A DNA stretch of 64,000 nucleotides from Deinococcus ficus (GCF_003444775.1 NZ_CP021081.1:1662001-1726000); one strand, 5' to 3'; numbered from the stretch's first letter, positions 44,618-56,714 are shown. Notes: a model not told the origin generated them from the sequence alone. Numbers and translations: made by a program.

Positions 44618-45018
44618 GCCCCCTGACCTGGCCGGACGGCCTGACCCCCCAGACGCCCCTGCCGTACAGCATGTGGCGCGTCATGGACGCCATCGACGGG
44701 AAACGTGACGCGGCCGCCGTGGCCGCTCAGACCGGGCTGCCGGAGGCGGAGGTCACCAGCGTGCAGGCGCAGGTGACGCGGCTGGTGCAGCGCGTCACGG
44801 CCCGCACCCAGCCGCTCACGGACGAACTGGAAAAACGCGTCACGCAGTGCCTCGTCTCCGTGGTGGGCCCGATGGCGTCGGTGATGATCGACGAGGTCTT
44901 CGAGGACCTCGGCGACACCCTGACGCTCGACGACCTGCTGAGCCATCTGCGCACGCAGCTGAGCCCCGCCCAGACCGAACAGTTCACGCGCCAGTTGCAG
45001 GTTCAGGGCGTTACCTGA
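44614..45018 (+). CDS. Unknown small protein with wHTH-like front half
   Basis: 134 aa. Residues about 18-60 (SMWRVMDAIDGKRDAAAVAA, QTGLPEAEVTSVQAQV) have the spacing of a winged-helix unit, without basic residues for DNA contact; such domains also mediate protein contacts. The later part VGPMASVMIDEVFEDLG then TLTLDDLLSHLRTQL is a compact helical domain seen near signalling proteins. Coupled to the preceding gene by ATGA and 94 bases before the HAMP protein. Confidence 0.6.
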   Translation: MSPLTWPDGLTPQTPLPYSMWRVMDAIDGKRDAAAVAAQTGLPEAEVTSVQAQVTRLVQRVTARTQPLTDELEKRVTQCLVSVVGPMASVMIDEVFEDLGDTLTLDDLLSHLRTQLSPAQTEQFTRQLQVQGVT

Positions 45019-45112
45019 GCCGCCTCCCCCGCCTTCCCGTCCCGGACCGCCGGGCTGCCCTCCGCCCCCCGTTCAGACCCGACCGCCTTTTTTGAGTTAA
45101 GGGAGACACGCC

Positions 45113-46780
45113 ATGAAGTACACCGTCCTCATCCGCCAGCCCGTCCCGGAAGACGCCCGGCTGGACCTCGAACAACAGCTCGCGGACCGCTTCGGCCTGA
45201 GTGCCGAGCAGGCCCAGCGTCTCGCCAGCCGCCGCTCGGGCCGCCTGATGAAACCCACCGGCCGTACCCGCGCGGAACTGCTGCTGGGCGTGTTCGAGAA
45301 GGCCGGTGCCGGCGTCACCCTCGAGGAGGTCCGCGAGGAGACCGGGCTGCTCAACGAACCCTTCGAGGGCCTGGGCGCCACCCGCGCCGGGGCCAGCGCC
45401 GTGTTCGGTGCTGAGACCTCCCTCTCGGCCACGCCCGGCCTGGGGGACGCGGCCTCCACCTCCGCCGAGTGGCCCGCGGCCCTGGGCGGCAGTGTCACGG
45501 CCAGCCCGGCCGCCAGCGGCGTGATGGTGCCCGACGACGCCGACACCGGCAGCACGAGCGCCGACTGGCCGGCCATGGACATCGGCCAGCCGGGCGGGCT
45601 GGGCGCCGCAGCCAGCAGCGCCGGCACGGCCACGGCTGTGCTGACCGCCGATCCCTTCGCGGCCCGGCCCGGCACCCCGGCGCCCCGCCCGGCCCCGGTG
45701 GCCGCCGCGCCGATCGCCGAGGTGCCCGAGGTGATGCCCGCCCCGGCGGACGTGTCGGACGTCTGGTCGGACTTCACGGGCGCGCTGACCATTCACGATT
45801 CCGGACCGAAGCCCGAGGACGCCGCGGCGCCCGCCGTGGTGCTGGCCGCCGACGAACCCGCCGCGGAGGCGGTGGCCTCGACCCGGCCGCGGCGCAGCCT
45901 GGCGCAGCAGGTGACGATCAGCTCGCTGGTGCCGCTGGCCCTGGCGACCGGGATCACCATGGCGCTGCTGGGCCTGCTGCTGCCGAACCTGCAGCAGCAG
46001 CTGATCCGCCAGAACGCGCAGGCGGTGGCGGCGGCGGTGGGCACCAGTATCGACGTGACCAACCAGGCGGCCGTGAACTCGCAGCTGGACTCGCTGCTGG
46101 GGAACTCATCGGTGGGCTTCGTGCGCGTGGAACTGCCGGACGGCACGGGCTTTTTCCGCAGCCGCAACGCCGCGATGGACAGCACCCTGCAGACGACCGT
46201 GGCGAACTTCCTGAAAGACAGCCCGGACGGTGAGGTGCTGCGCTTCAACCTCAGCCCCGCCGCCGCGTACAAGGAGCAGCTGCAGCGCCTGGAGGACGTG
46301 GGCGCCGGCGAGACGCCGCAGGCCGAAACGCTCCGTCAGCAGATCGCCGACCCGGCGAACAGCCGCGTGGACCGCGACAACTACGTGGTGAGCCGCCTGG
46401 GCGTGTTCAGCAACGACCAGGGCCAGCGTCTGGCGAGCAACGAGAGCGAGGAGAACGGCACGCTGCTGTACCGCGTGGCGGTGGGCGTGTCGAACGCGCA
46501 GGGGCAGGCGAACCTGCGCAACACCCTGCTGCTGATCTTCGGCGTGTCGCTGCTGGCATTGGCGCTGGGGGCCCTGCTCGCGCAGCGCACCGCGCGCCGC
46601 CTGACCGCGCCGATCGAGCGTCTGGTGAAGGCCGCCGACGCGATCAGCATGGGCGACCTGAGCCAGCCGGTGCGCGCGGAGCGCAACGACGAGATCGGGG
46701 ACCTGTCGCAGGCCCTGGAGCGCATGCGCCTGAGCCTCGAAGCGGCGATGGAACGCCTGCGCCGCCGCAAGCGCGGCTGA
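45113..46780 (+). CDS. HAMP-domain membrane protein without kinase or methyl-accepting domain
   Basis: 555 aa. A 75-residue N-terminal domain (MKYTVLIRQPVPEDARLDLE, with AELLLGVFEKAG) is followed by a long Ala/Pro/Ser linker in which SADWPAMD-like units recur. A transmembrane helix (about 270-290, LVPLALATGITMALLGLLL), an outer sensor domain of about 170 aa, a second helix (about 465-485) and a C-terminal HAMP ending ERLRRRKRG come next. With no output domain it must signal through partners, probably the two preceding gene products. ATG 45113 has AAGGGAG seven bases upstream. Confidence 0.75.
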   Translation: MKYTVLIRQPVPEDARLDLEQQLADRFGLSAEQAQRLASRRSGRLMKPTGRTRAELLLGVFEKAGAGVTLEEVREETGLLNEPFEGLGATRAGASAVFGAETSLSATPGLGDAASTSAEWPAALGGSVTASPAASGVMVPDDADTGSTSADWPAMDIGQPGGLGAAASSAGTATAVLTADPFAARPGTPAPRPAPVAAAPIAEVPEVMPAPADVSDVWSDFTGALTIHDSGPKPEDAAAPAVVLAADEPAAEAVASTRPRRSLAQQVTISSLVPLALATGITMALLGLLLPNLQQQLIRQNAQAVAAAVGTSIDVTNQAAVNSQLDSLLGNSSVGFVRVELPDGTGFFRSRNAAMDSTLQTTVANFLKDSPDGEVLRFNLSPAAAYKEQLQRLEDVGAGETPQAETLRQQIADPANSRVDRDNYVVSRLGVFSNDQGQRLASNESEENGTLLYRVAVGVSNAQGQANLRNTLLLIFGVSLLALALGALLAQRTARRLTAPIERLVKAADAISMGDLSQPVRAERNDEIGDLSQALERMRLSLEAAMERLRRRKRG

Positions 46781-46789
46781 GCCACAAGG

Positions 46790-46834
46790 AACATGAAGGA
46801 GGGCGGCCAGACCACGGCCGCCCTCCTTCATGTT
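46790..46834. terminator. Strong two-way terminator
   Basis: A 19-bp perfect stem: AACATGAAGGAGGGCGGCC (46790-46808) and its complement (46816-46834), loop AGACCAC. It sits between convergent genes ending at 46780 (+) and 46850 (-), with TTGTTG on the plus side. Confidence 0.8.
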
Positions 46835-46849
46835 GTTGAAATGGCCCGC

Positions 46850-47626
46850 TCAGGACAGCTGAATCACGCTGAAGGTGGCGCCGTCCGGATCGGCGAGGAT
46901 GGCGATGGTGCCGTACGGCGAGCCGAAGGGCGTCACCTGCACGGCGCCGCCGTGCTCGGCGGCGGTGGTCACGGCGGCCTGAACGTCGTTCACGGCGAAG
47001 TACGGCATCCAGTGGGGCGGCACCGAGTCAGGCCAGTGGGCGTCGTCCATCTGCATGATGCCGGCCACCACGTCCGTGCCCGGGGCCACGTGTAGCGTGT
47101 GGTAGGTCATGGGTCCGGGCATGGGTTCGCTGGTCAGGCCGAACAGGTCGGTGTAGAAGGCGCGGGCCTTCGCGGCGTCGCGGGTCAGGACTTCCTGCCA
47201 GGTCATGCTGCCGTGCTCGTTCTCCAGTTCGCTGCCCTGGAAGTCCAGGGGCTGCCACAGGCCGAAGGGGTCACCGGTGGGGTCGGCGGCGACCACCATG
47301 CAGCCGAGCTGGTCCACCTGCATGGGCTCGGCCAGGACCTGTCCGCCCAGGTCGCGGATGCGCGCGGCGTCGGCGTGGGCGTCCTGGCTGGCGAGGTACA
47401 CCGTCCAGGTGCTGGGCAGGCCGGCCATGCTCTCGTCCTTGGACATGAACCCGGCCACGTTCCGGCCGCCCTTTCTAATCTGCACGTACCCGCCGTGTTC
47501 GCCGGTGGAGTCCGGAATGGTCCAGCCGAACAGGTGCCCGTAGAAGTTGCGGCACTCGTCGGGGCGGCCGGTGGTGAGGTCGTACCAGGTGGCGGTGCCG
47601 GGGGTGGGCGGGGCTTTCACGGACAT
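46850..47626 (-). CDS. VOC-family (glyoxalase-like) protein with two tandem domains
   Basis: 258 aa made of two vicinal-oxygen-chelate repeats: GTATWYDLTTGRPDECRNFY then GHLFGWTI, and MTWQEVLTRDAAKARAFY then TDLFGLTSE. This is the layout of the CFP-30B/27 kDa antigen group. The usual metal-binding His/Glu set is only partly kept, so enzymatic activity is uncertain. ATG 47626 has AAGGAGG seven bases upstream and a near-consensus promoter about 52-80 bases upstream. Divergent from ruvB. Confidence 0.85.
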   Translation of the reverse strand: MSVKAPPTPGTATWYDLTTGRPDECRNFYGHLFGWTIPDSTGEHGGYVQIRKGGRNVAGFMSKDESMAGLPSTWTVYLASQDAHADAARIRDLGGQVLAEPMQVDQLGCMVVAADPTGDPFGLWQPLDFQGSELENEHGSMTWQEVLTRDAAKARAFYTDLFGLTSEPMPGPMTYHTLHVAPGTDVVAGIMQMDDAHWPDSVPPHWMPYFAVNDVQAAVTTAAEHGGAVQVTPFGSPYGTIAILADPDGATFSVIQLS

Positions 47627-47677
47627 GACGGGTCCTCCTTGGGGCGGGGGCGGATTCGTGACCTGTGTTGCCTTTCC

Positions 47678-47706
47678 AGCGTAGACCCACTGTCCGCCCC
47701 TGTCAA
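47678..47706 (-). promoter_or_regulatory. Near-consensus promoter of the VOC gene
   Basis: On the minus strand TTGACA (47706 down to 47701), 17 bases, TACGCT (47683 down to 47678). It is the best -35/-10 pair in the window and yields a normal leader of about 45 bases. Confidence 0.75.
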
Positions 47707-47720
47707 ATTCACATGGCATT

Positions 47721-47739
47721 ATTCCGTTCACAGCGGAAT
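47721..47739. promoter_or_regulatory. Palindrome in the ruvB promoter
   Basis: ATTCCG (47721-47726), seven bases, CGGAAT (47734-47739). It falls between TTCCGT (47722-47727, possible -35) and the ruvB -10 TACACT (47745-47750), and 15 bases beyond the VOC -35, so a bound protein could affect both genes. Confidence 0.5.
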
Positions 47740-47757
47740 CCTGCTACACTGGCTGAC

Positions 47758-48762
<1,005 letters not shown>

Positions 48763-48781
48763 GCAGGAGTCTCTTGCACAC

Positions 48782-48810
48782 CTGGGCGGTCCTTCGGGGC
48801 TGCCCAGTTT
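48782..48810 (+). terminator. Terminator of ruvB
   Basis: CTGGGC (48782-48787) pairs with GCCCAG (48802-48807) around a TTCG-tipped inner part, followed by TTTGGTTT. Confidence 0.65.
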
Positions 48811-48968
48811 GGTTTCCGCGCTGGTCCGGTCTGCCCGTACACGACTGGGGACAGACCCAATCACCTGCGGCCTCCAGGAGGCTCCCTTGACGATCAGGGC
48901 CCTGGTCCAGATTCAAGGCTCTGGTCCAGATGCGGATTGCTGCCGGCATGACCCCGACCCCTTCCCTC
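48811..48968. other. Non-coding spacer between the ruvB terminator and helicase promoter
   Basis: No gene is supported. The only repeat is CTGGTCCAGAT (48902-48912 and 48921-48931), 19 bases apart. Confidence 0.5.
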
Positions 48969-48997
48969 TTGCATTCCTGCGCGGGATAAAGTATATT
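48969..48997 (+). promoter_or_regulatory. Strong promoter of the DEAD-box helicase gene
   Basis: TTGCAT (48969-48974), 17 bases, TATATT (48992-48997), in a locally A/T-rich stretch unusual for this genome. Start near 49004 gives a leader of about 130 bases. Confidence 0.75.
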
Positions 48998-49005
48998 TTC
49001 TTTTC

Positions 49006-49132
49006 GTGCGCCGCTTCGGGAATCACCCGGCGGCTGGAGAGTACCCCCGCTCATGGACGAGCTTTCGGGATGCAAGGGTTGCATCGGAGGCGTTTGGAGT
49101 TCTCAGGGGCCTTTCCCCACAAAGGACGACAA

Positions 49133-49143
<11 letters not shown>
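49006..49143 (+). CDS. Possible leaderless upstream ORF (45 codons) overlapping the helicase start
   Basis: GTG 49006 is eight bases after the TATATT box, the spacing of leaderless starts here, and the frame stays open to TGA 49141-49143, 11 bases inside the helicase gene. Codon use is poor (about 40 percent A/T third bases), so it may be chance or a coupling ORF rather than a conserved protein. Confidence 0.25.
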
Positions 49144-50938
<1,795 letters not shown>

Positions 50939-50956
50939 ACAGGCTGATACCCCGGG

Positions 50957-50982
50957 AACCCCGTCTTCGTGACGGGGTTTTT
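50957..50982 (+). terminator. Terminator of the helicase gene
   Basis: AACCCCGTC (50957-50965), loop TTCGT, GACGGGGTT (50971-50979), then TTTCC. Confidence 0.8.
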
Positions 50983-51065
50983 CCGTGGCGCGCCCCCTCC
51001 CCCGTTCTCTCCCCTATCTAGACGCTGCGCCGGATCGCGGCTCACCTCACGTTTAAGGTGGGGGC

Positions 51066-51122
51066 ATGCAAAGCGCGGCGCTCGTGATCGTAATTCTTAG
51101 TCCCGGGGAGTTCCGAGGCTAA
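51066..51122 (+). CDS. ilv leader peptide (18 aa), leaderless
   Basis: ATG 51066 reads MQSAALVIVILSPGEFRG. The run L-V-I-V-I-L is a control region for Leu, Val and Ile, the products of the pathway encoded downstream. TAAGGT (51054-51059) is six bases before the ATG, so the peptide starts at the 5' end of the RNA. Several control codons (GTA, ATT, CTT) are rare in neighbouring genes, which use GTG, ATC and CTG. Confidence 0.8.
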   Translation: MQSAALVIVILSPGEFRG

Positions 51123-51172
51123 GCGTTCCGCGTTGCCGCACTCCCCGCCCGAATCACCGGGCGGGGTTTTTT
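51104..51172 (+). promoter_or_regulatory. ilv transcription attenuator
   Basis: Terminator: CCCCGCCCG (51143-51151), loop AATCAC, CGGGCGGGG (51158-51166), TTTTTT (51167-51172). Competing antiterminator: CGGGGAGT (51104-51111) with ACTCCCCG (51140-51147), which removes the 5' arm of the terminator. A ribosome stalled in the LVIVIL codons just upstream would favour the antiterminator and so ilvBNC transcription when these amino acids are short. Confidence 0.82.
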
Positions 51173-51184
51173 CATAGGGGGGAG

Positions 51185-52912
51185 ATGGTGGGAACCGAAG
51201 CAAACACGGCGCGGGGCGACATGACAGGCGCGAAGGCGCTCTGGGCGACCCTGGCGAACCACGGGATTCACACGGTGTTCGGGTACCCGGGCGGGGCGAT
51301 CATGCCGGTGTACGACGCGCTGACCTTCTACCCGGAGATGCGGCACATTCTCGCCCGGCACGAGCAGGGCGCCATTCACGCGGCCGAAGGCTGGGCGAAG
51401 GCGAGCGGGGAGATCGGGGTGTGCCTGGCGACCAGCGGCCCCGGCGCCACGAACCTGGTCACGGGCCTGGCGGACGCCATGCTGGACAGCGTGCCGCTGC
51501 TGGCGATCACCGGGAACGTCGCCTCGCACCTGATGGGCACGGACGCCTTCCAGGAGGCGGACATCACCGGGATCACCATGCCGGTCACGAAGCACAACTA
51601 CGTGGTGCGGGACGTGGCGGACCTGCCGGGGGTGATCGCCGAGGCGATCCGGATCGCGCGCAGCGGCCGTCCGGGCCCGGTGCTGGTGGACATTCCCAAG
51701 GACGTGCAGCTGGCCGCGTACAGCGGCCCGATTCCGGCGCCGCATGCCCGGCCGGAGATGCCCGCCCCGAACCCGGACGCGGTCGCCGCAGCGCGGGACC
51801 TGCTGCGCGGCGCGCAGAAGCCCGTGATGATGGTGGGCGGCGGGTCGGTGGACGCCGCGGCGGAACTGACGGCCCTGGCGCGCGCCTGGGACATCCCGGT
51901 GATCACCACGCTGATGGGCCTGGGGAGCTTCCCGGCCAGTGATCCCCTGTGGCTGGGCATGCCGGGCATGCACGGGTCGGTGGCCGCGAACCGCGCGATC
52001 AGCGAGGCGGACGTGCTGCTGGCCGTGGGCCTGCGCTTCGATGACCGGGTGACGGGCCGCGTGAATGGGTTCGCGCCGCACGCGAAGGTCATTCACGTGG
52101 ACCTGGACGCCGCGGAGATCGGCAAGATCGTGCGGGCGCACGTGCCGGTCCGTGGGGACGCGGCGGTGGTGGCGCGTGCGCTGCTGGAGGGCGCGCAGCC
52201 GCAGGCGCGCCCGGTGTGGAAGGCGCAGCTGGAGGTCTGGAAGGCCCGCACTGCCCTGCCGGAAACGTACGGCGCGGGGTACGGTGTGAAGGCCGTGGTG
52301 GACCGCCTGCGCCCGGACGACATCCTGAGCAGCGACGTGGGGCAGCACCAGATGCTGGCCGCGCAGCTCGCCCGGTTCGAGCGGCCGCGCCGCTGGGTGA
52401 ATTCCGGCGGGCTGGGCACCATGGGCTTCGGCTTTCCTGCCGCGATCGGGGCGGGGCTGGCCGAGCCGGGCGTGCGGAGCGTGGTGATCGCCGGGGACGG
52501 CGGGTTCCAGATGACGCTGCAGGAACTGGCGACGCTGAAGATGTACGACATCCGCAACGTGAAGATCTGCATCATCAACAACAGCTTCCTGGGCATGGTG
52601 CGGCAGTGGCAGGAGCTGTTCCACGGGAAGCGCTACTCCGAGGTGTGGCTGGGCGACAGCAACCCGGACTTCGTGAAGCTGGCGGGGGCGTACCGCGTGC
52701 CCGCTTACCGTGCCACGAGCGCCGAGGACCTGCCCGGGGCCATCGACGCGTGGCTGAACGACCCGGATTCCGCGCTGCTGGAGGTGGTGGTGCCGCACGA
52801 GCACGGGGTCTTCCCGATGGTGCCGGCCGGCGCCGCGCTGAACGAGATGATCGAGACGGAACCGCCCCGCGCGCCGGCCGCGCGGGTGACCGAGGAGGCG
52901 AGCCAGGCATGA
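51185..52912 (+). CDS. ilvB: Acetolactate synthase large subunit
   Basis: 575 aa TPP- and FAD-dependent enzyme making acetolactate or acetohydroxybutyrate, the first common step to Val, Leu and Ile. RHEQGAIHAAEGWAKASG holds the catalytic Glu; GDGGFQMTLQELATL to NNSFLGMVRQWQELF is the TPP/Mg motif. ATG 51185 has GGGG only two to five bases before it; ATG 51221 (MTGAKALWATL) is an alternative start nearer to the usual family N-terminus. First gene after the attenuator; overlaps ilvN by ATGA. Confidence 0.96.
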   Translation: MVGTEANTARGDMTGAKALWATLANHGIHTVFGYPGGAIMPVYDALTFYPEMRHILARHEQGAIHAAEGWAKASGEIGVCLATSGPGATNLVTGLADAMLDSVPLLAITGNVASHLMGTDAFQEADITGITMPVTKHNYVVRDVADLPGVIAEAIRIARSGRPGPVLVDIPKDVQLAAYSGPIPAPHARPEMPAPNPDAVAAARDLLRGAQKPVMMVGGGSVDAAAELTALARAWDIPVITTLMGLGSFPASDPLWLGMPGMHGSVAANRAISEADVLLAVGLRFDDRVTGRVNGFAPHAKVIHVDLDAAEIGKIVRAHVPVRGDAAVVARALLEGAQPQARPVWKAQLEVWKARTALPETYGAGYGVKAVVDRLRPDDILSSDVGQHQMLAAQLARFERPRRWVNSGGLGTMGFGFPAAIGAGLAEPGVRSVVIAGDGGFQMTLQELATLKMYDIRNVKICIINNSFLGMVRQWQELFHGKRYSEVWLGDSNPDFVKLAGAYRVPAYRATSAEDLPGAIDAWLNDPDSALLEVVVPHEHGVFPMVPAGAALNEMIETEPPRAPAARVTEEASQA

Positions 52913-53532
52913 GCGTCACGGACACCCAGGACCCGCATTTCCCCCAGGCCGGGGATCACCTGCTCAGCCTGCTCGTCCGGGACGAGCCGCGCGTGCTGAC
53001 GCGCATCACGGCGCTGTTCGGGCGGCGCGGGTACAACATCCGCAGCCTGTCGGTGGGCGCGACCGAGCACCCCGGCGTGTCGCGCATGACCATCGTGGTC
53101 AGCGGGGACCGCGGCGTGGTGGAGCAGGCGATCCGGCAGCTGGACAAGCTGCACGACGTGATTCACATCATCGACCACGGGCTGGAGAAGTTCGTGGACC
53201 GCGAACTGGTGCTGGTGAAGGTGAGCATCACCCCGGACTCGCGCGTGGAGGTGCGGCAGGTCGCGGAGGACTTCCGCAGCCGCATCGTGGACGTGGGCCG
53301 GCACGCCCTGACCTTCGAGGTGACCGGCGACGAGGGCAAGATCACCGCGTTCATCGAGCAGATGCGGCCCTTCGGAATTCTGGAGACCATGCGCACCGGC
53401 CGGGTGGCGCTCACGCGCGGCAGCAACGCCGACATTCCCGCGCAGGTGTACCACGACGGTGAGACGGCGGCGCTGGTGCCGGCCGTGGAGCCGCGTGAGG
53501 AACGGGCGCGCGAAGTGCCGAACCTGTTCTAG
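52909..53532 (+). CDS. ilvN: Acetolactate synthase small (regulatory) subunit
   Basis: 207 aa. N-terminal ACT domain (LLSLLVRDEPRVLTRITALF, GRRGYNIRSLSVG) binds the feedback inhibitor valine; the C-terminal part VRQVAEDFRSRIVDVGRHAL and RPFGILETMRTGRVALTRG contacts IlvB. An additional 35-residue tail (PAVEPREERAREVPNLF) extends it. ATG 52909 is coupled to the ilvB stop by four bases. Confidence 0.96.
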   Translation: MSVTDTQDPHFPQAGDHLLSLLVRDEPRVLTRITALFGRRGYNIRSLSVGATEHPGVSRMTIVVSGDRGVVEQAIRQLDKLHDVIHIIDHGLEKFVDRELVLVKVSITPDSRVEVRQVAEDFRSRIVDVGRHALTFEVTGDEGKITAFIEQMRPFGILETMRTGRVALTRGSNADIPAQVYHDGETAALVPAVEPREERAREVPNLF

Positions 53533-53585
53533 TCCTGCCCTAGCCGACAATCCCACCTGCATCACTTTTTAGAGGAGAATCCAGC

Positions 53586-54596
<1,011 letters not shown>

Positions 54597-54604
54597 CCCC
54601 GCCC

Positions 54605-54639
54605 GTCCCGCGCGTCCATACCCTATGGACGCGCGGGAC
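54605..54639 (+). terminator. Perfect hairpin at the end of the ilv operon
   Basis: A 16-bp perfect stem, GTCCCGCGCGTCCATA (54605-54620) with its complement (54624-54639), loop CCC. No T-run; AATTCG follows. Confidence 0.65.
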
Positions 54640-54682
54640 AATTCGCGTTCCGTCCCCGCAAGGGCGGGCGCATCCTGTGGGC

Positions 54683-54871
54683 ATGAAAGTTGCGTCCTTT
54701 CTGGAAACCCTGAACGCCCGCATGCGCCGAGGCCATCATCACTCCGGGTCCATGAAGTGGGAGTACCGCGGCGAGCAATTCACGAACGCCGACTACGAGG
54801 TCAGCGAACGCGAGGTGAAGGTGCACGACCTGATGCAGGCCCGCAGCGCCGTGGAGCGCTACGCCGACTGA
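54683..54871 (+). CDS. Small protein of unknown function between ilvC and leuA
   Basis: 62 aa (MKVASFLETLNARMRR, then HHHS, ends SAVERYAD). Half of it is charged; KWEYRGEQFTNADYEVSERE looks like a folded beta-alpha unit. Third-position base use fits coding. CATCCT (54671-54676), six bases before ATG 54683, is a weak version of the leaderless box. It lies between two hairpins, so it is probably its own transcription unit. I know no family for it. Confidence 0.6.
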   Translation: MKVASFLETLNARMRRGHHHSGSMKWEYRGEQFTNADYEVSEREVKVHDLMQARSAVERYAD

Positions 54872-54890
54872 GCCCCCAGCCGACAGCCAG

Positions 54891-54921
54891 GCCCACCCCA
54901 CACCCCAGGGGTGGGCTTTTT
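54891..54921 (+). terminator. Terminator after the 62-aa gene
   Basis: GCCCACCCC (54891-54899), loop ACACCCCA, GGGGTGGGC (54908-54916), TTTTT (54917-54921). Confidence 0.85.
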
Positions 54922-54999
54922 CATGCCGACTGGAGAATCGCGGCAGGGCAGGTAGACAGGTCCGGCCTGCCCAGGCCCCCGGCCCCGTACAGTGAGGCC

Positions 55000-55047
55000 A
55001 TGCAAGCGTACGGGCTGCTTCTTCTTCGTCGTCCTCCGGTGGAGTGA
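55000..55047 (+). CDS. leu leader peptide (15 aa), leaderless
   Basis: ATG 55000 reads MQAYGLLLLRRPPVE. Four consecutive Leu codons (CTG CTT CTT CTT) are followed by two Arg codons CGT CGT; CTT and CGT are rare in neighbouring genes. TACAGT (54988-54993) is six bases upstream, so translation starts at the RNA 5' end. Confidence 0.82.
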   Translation: MQAYGLLLLRRPPVE

Positions 55048-55108
55048 ACGGCAAGAAAGCGTATTGCCCGACCCCCCCGGAGGAGTTCCCTCCGGGGGAT
55101 TTTCTTTT
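55032..55108 (+). promoter_or_regulatory. leuA transcription attenuator
   Basis: Terminator: CCCCCGGAGG (55074-55083), loop AGTTC, CCTCCGGGGG (55089-55098), ATTTTCTTTT. Antiterminator: TCCTCCGG (55032-55039, eight bases past the last Leu codon region) with CCGGAGGA (55077-55084). Stalling at the Leu codons would let leuA be transcribed when leucine is scarce. Confidence 0.82.
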
Positions 55109-55140
55109 CCCGCCGCCCCACCTGCCACAGGAGACCCTGC

Positions 55141-56706
55141 ATGACCCAGCCCACCCAGCACGACGAAGGCCGCATCATCATTTTCGACACCACCCTGCGC
55201 GACGGCGAGCAGTCCCCGGGCGTCGCCCTGAACCACACACAGAAACTGGAGATCGCCCACCAGCTCGCCCGCCTGGGCGTGGACGTCATCGAGGCCGGCT
55301 TCCCCATCGCCAGCCCCGGCGACCTGGAAGGCGTCTCCCGCATCGCCCGGGAAGTGCGCGGCCCCATCATCGCCGGGCTGGCCCGCGCCGGCCGCGCCGA
55401 CATCGAGGCCGCCGCCCGCGCCGTGGAGCACGCCGGGAAACCCCGCATTCACACCTTCATCGCCACCAGCCCCATCCACATGGCCAAGAAACTGAACCTG
55501 GAACCGGACGCCGTGGTGGAACGCGCCGTGCAGGCCGTCACCCTGGCCCGCTCCTTCGTGGACGACGTGGAGTTCAGCGCCGAGGACGCCACCCGCAGCG
55601 ACTGGGACTTCCTGGTGCGCATCTTCCAGGCGGCCGTGGAGGCCGGCGCCACCACCATCAACGTGCCGGACACCGTGGGCTACACCACCCCGGACGAGAT
55701 GCGCCGCCTGTTCGCGCACCTCAAAGCGCAGCTGCCCGCGCACGTGATCCTGAGCAGCCACTGCCACGACGACCTGGGCATGGCCGTGGCCAACAGCATC
55801 GCCGCGGCGGAAGGCGGCGCGCGGCAGATCGAATGCACCGTGAACGGCATCGGGGAACGCGCCGGGAACGCCAGCCTGGAAGAGATCGTGATGGCCTTCC
55901 ACACCCGCCGCGACGCCTACCCGTTCGCGACCGGCATCCGCACCCGGGAGCTGTACCGCTCCAGCCGCATGGTCAGCCGCCTGAGCGGCATGCCCGTGCA
56001 GCCGAACAAGGCCATCATCGGGGACAACGCCTTCGCGCACGAGAGCGGCATCCACCAGGACGGCGTGATCAAGGCCCGGGAAACGTACGAGATCATGAAC
56101 GCCGAACTGGTCGGCCGGGAAGCCGCCGTGCTGGTCATGGGCAAGCACAGCGGCCGCGCCGCCTTCCGCAAGGCCCTGACTGACCTGGGCTACGCGGACC
56201 TGCCCGACGACAAGGTCCAGTACCTGTTCAGCCGCTTCAAGGACCTCGCCGACCGCAAGGGCCAGATCTACGCCGACGACCTGCGCGCCTTGGTCGAGGC
56301 CCGCACCGACGTGCCGCAGACCTTCGCACTGGAAGGCTTCCAGATCACCAGCGGCATGAACATGACCCCGGTCGCGTTCGTGCGCCTGCACACCCCCAAC
56401 GGCCCCGTGGACGCCACCGCGCACGGCGACGGGCCCGTGGAGGCCGCTATCCAGGCCATCAACCGCATCACCGGCATCACGCCCAGCCTGGAAAGCTACC
56501 GCATCCAGGCCGTCACGAAGGGCGGCGACGCGCTCGGCGAGGTCAGCATCGGCGCCCGCTACGGCGAGACCAGCCTGCACGGCAGCGGCGTCGCCACCGA
56601 CATCGTGGAGGCCAGCGCCCGCGCCTGGGTGCGCATCCACAACATGGTCGTGGCCGGCATGGGTGCCGAACGCCGCCAGGGCGAGTTCGCCCCCGGCCGC
56701 CTCTGA
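55141..56706 (+). CDS. leuA: 2-isopropylmalate synthase
   Basis: 521 aa DRE-TIM enzyme condensing acetyl-CoA with 2-ketoisovalerate, the first step specific to leucine. [14 protein letters not shown] (metal and catalytic site), [15 protein letters not shown] (metal His pair region) and HESGIHQDG are present, with a C-terminal regulatory domain (from about 395) that binds leucine. ATG 55141 has AGGAG seven bases upstream. Controlled by its own attenuator, apart from ilvBNC. Confidence 0.96.
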   Translation: MTQPTQHDEGRIIIFDTTLRDGEQSPGVALNHTQKLEIAHQLARLGVDVIEAGFPIASPGDLEGVSRIAREVRGPIIAGLARAGRADIEAAARAVEHAGKPRIHTFIATSPIHMAKKLNLEPDAVVERAVQAVTLARSFVDDVEFSAEDATRSDWDFLVRIFQAAVEAGATTINVPDTVGYTTPDEMRRLFAHLKAQLPAHVILSSHCHDDLGMAVANSIAAAEGGARQIECTVNGIGERAGNASLEEIVMAFHTRRDAYPFATGIRTRELYRSSRMVSRLSGMPVQPNKAIIGDNAFAHESGIHQDGVIKARETYEIMNAELVGREAAVLVMGKHSGRAAFRKALTDLGYADLPDDKVQYLFSRFKDLADRKGQIYADDLRALVEARTDVPQTFALEGFQITSGMNMTPVAFVRLHTPNGPVDATAHGDGPVEAAIQAINRITGITPSLESYRIQAVTKGGDALGEVSIGARYGETSLHGSGVATDIVEASARAWVRIHNMVVAGMGAERRQGEFAPGRL

Positions 56707-56714
56707 ATCTGGGC

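Noticed and set aside
48902..48931. Direct repeat CTGGTCCAGAT as a regulatory or mobile element
   Set aside because: Two copies of 11 bases in a spacer, no link to a promoter.
48809..49132. N-terminal extension of the DEAD-box helicase by 108 residues
   Set aside because: Includes the ruvB terminator, the promoter and the leader; a good ribosome site precedes ATG 49133.
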